Below are positions 63,289-64,000 of a stretch of 64,000 nt of DNA, piece by piece; the first letter of the stretch is position 1; every line of letters begins with the position of its first letter. The translations under genes and the position numbers were made by a program. The DNA is from Rhodospirillaceae bacterium (lineage in GTDB: Bacteria; Pseudomonadota; Alphaproteobacteria; Rhodospirillales; Rhodospirillaceae): assembly GCA_029243545.1 (NCBI GenBank), contig JAQWRV010000006.1, positions 1-64,000 of the forward strand. The letters are read 5' to 3'. The notes below the pieces were generated by a model, which did not search any database, was not told the origin of the DNA, and saw only the letters and a list, made by a program, of their open reading frames with translations.

Positions 63289-64000
63289 ATGACCTTTAAA
63301 GGAACGGGAGTCCCGCTCGTTAATCGCCGGCAGGCACTTCATTTTGCATCAGGTATAGGTCTCGCCACTGCTGCGTCCTCCATCATCACAACGCCGGCGG
63401 ACGCTGTTGGCGGATTGGGCAACGATGCCCGTATCAACGGACCCTACGTCGACCTGCGTACCAAGGAGGGCAATATGGAAGCCATGGGACGCATTTACGG
63501 TAATACCGATGCGGGTGTGCCTAAGTTCGGCTGGTATGACGGCTATGTTATGGGTGTGGCCCCCGGGGGGCCGGTCAAGAATATCTGCGGCTTTAAAGGT
63601 ATGAGTTCCTCTAAACTCATTCCCAATGAAGGCAAGCCGGGCTGGCGCAAAGTGCTCCGTGAGGTTGGGTTCTATTACGACCTCAAGACCGGTGAGATCA
63701 TGGAAGAGATGGAAAACCCCTATACGGGAGAAAACATCCGCGTCGTCCACGTGGCCAACGATCCGTTTAACCAGTCTATCGAACCCTACTATCCACCACC
63801 GCCCAGCTACGGTGGACTGAACGAGCAGAAAGAGACGCCGTCAAAGGTGCCCATCATTATTCCCTGGAATGTTTCCGGCGACGGGCGGTTGCTAATGGAA
63901 CGGCACATTCACTTGTTTTATCCAGCGGCTTTAGAGCCCGATAAATGGGTGCGCGAAAGTTCCGGCCCAATGAACCGGGTATCAGAAATGTTTTTCTTCA
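63289..64000 (+). CDS. DUF1838 family Tat-exported protein, cut by window edge
   Basis: Open from the ATG at 63289 (AGGGAG six bases upstream) to the last base, 237 codons visible. Twin-arginine leader VNRRQALHFASGIGLATAAS. Body has VDLRTKEGNMEAMGRIYGNT, VGFYYDLKTGEIMEEMENPY, TGENIRVVHVAND, similar in layout to the two other DUF1838 proteins of this window. The 3' end lies beyond the window. Function unknown. Confidence 0.85.
   Translation, partial: MTFKGTGVPLVNRRQALHFASGIGLATAASSIITTPADAVGGLGNDARINGPYVDLRTKEGNMEAMGRIYGNTDAGVPKFGWYDGYVMGVAPGGPVKNICGFKGMSSSKLIPNEGKPGWRKVLREVGFYYDLKTGEIMEEMENPYTGENIRVVHVANDPFNQSIEPYYPPPPSYGGLNEQKETPSKVPIIIPWNVSGDGRLLMERHIHLFYPAALEPDKWVRESSGPMNRVSEMFFF

Noticed and set aside
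1-64000. tRNA genes, CRISPR arrays, transposases, phage or toxin-antitoxin genes
   Set aside because: None seen on either strand; no regularly spaced repeats and no integrase or transposase motifs.

Overview
The window reads as a stretch of chromosome from a free-living, probably aerobic alphaproteobacterium. The evidence is gene content and order seen by eye, not a database search: a ribF-ileS-lspA-DUF3035 (BamF-like)-M16-M16 block, an FdsGBA-type NAD-linked formate dehydrogenase, a plant-type GshA, a pmbA-DUF374-lpxK block, and ubiD/ubiA. Base composition is moderately GC-rich. The lpxK, DUF374 acyltransferase, lspA and BamF-like genes show a Gram-negative envelope. I see no rRNA, tRNA, CRISPR array, insertion sequence or phage gene.

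Layout. 0.3-8.1 kb: a secreted copper amine oxidase, then fdsG-fdsB-fdsA-fdhD for formate oxidation, without the usual small fdsD. 8.2-13.8 kb (minus strand): a seven-gene TonB energy operon, DUF3450-exbB(long)-exbB-exbD-exbD-tonB-TPR, behind a leader with a perfect 10-bp inverted repeat. 14.1-15.9 kb: a broken secreted nuclease-like remnant, a MarR regulator, a lipoprotein and a MaoC hydratase. 15.9-26.6 kb: ribF, ileS, lspA, a BamF-like lipoprotein, then two minus-strand genes (VOC protein; membrane-anchored HSL-type hydrolase) lying between it and the M16 peptidase pair. 26.7-30.1 kb: pgi and mutL, with a 42-bp tandem duplication at the mutL start.

30.1-39.4 kb is an accessory, mostly catabolic region: a decayed gene, an orphan TRAP binding protein, a SnoaL-like protein, tag, a tannase/feruloyl-esterase, a Tat-exported FAD oxidoreductase, a dienelactone hydrolase, a DUF1838 protein with a remnant of a second one, and a secreted cupin-like protein ending in a strong terminator. 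39.5-46.2 kb returns to housekeeping: rsmD, rluB, a PuuD-like amidotransferase, a lytic transglycosylase-like protein, tadA, a DUF2817 peptidase and purD. 46.3-50.0 kb holds a NPYPRW-type methyltransferase, the collapsed remnant of its tandem paralogue, and an orphan ABC peptide-binding protein. 50.3-57.2 kb: xseA, an M23 peptidase, lpxK, DUF374, pmbA and ubiD. 57.6-58.1 kb is a GAF/HD-GYP pseudogene. 58.1-62.2 kb: ubiA, rsmE, gshA, a chorismate mutase-like gene and a GNAT. The window closes with two divergent DUF1838 genes, the second cut by the window edge.

Two themes stand out. Several normally compact alphaproteobacterial blocks are interrupted by accessory genes, and gene decay is frequent: at least four recognisable pseudogenes sit at the joints between operons. 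The most unusual single observations are the altered KMSKS motif of IleRS, the collapsed methyltransferase tandem, the mutL 5' duplication and the membrane-HSL hydrolase fusion.
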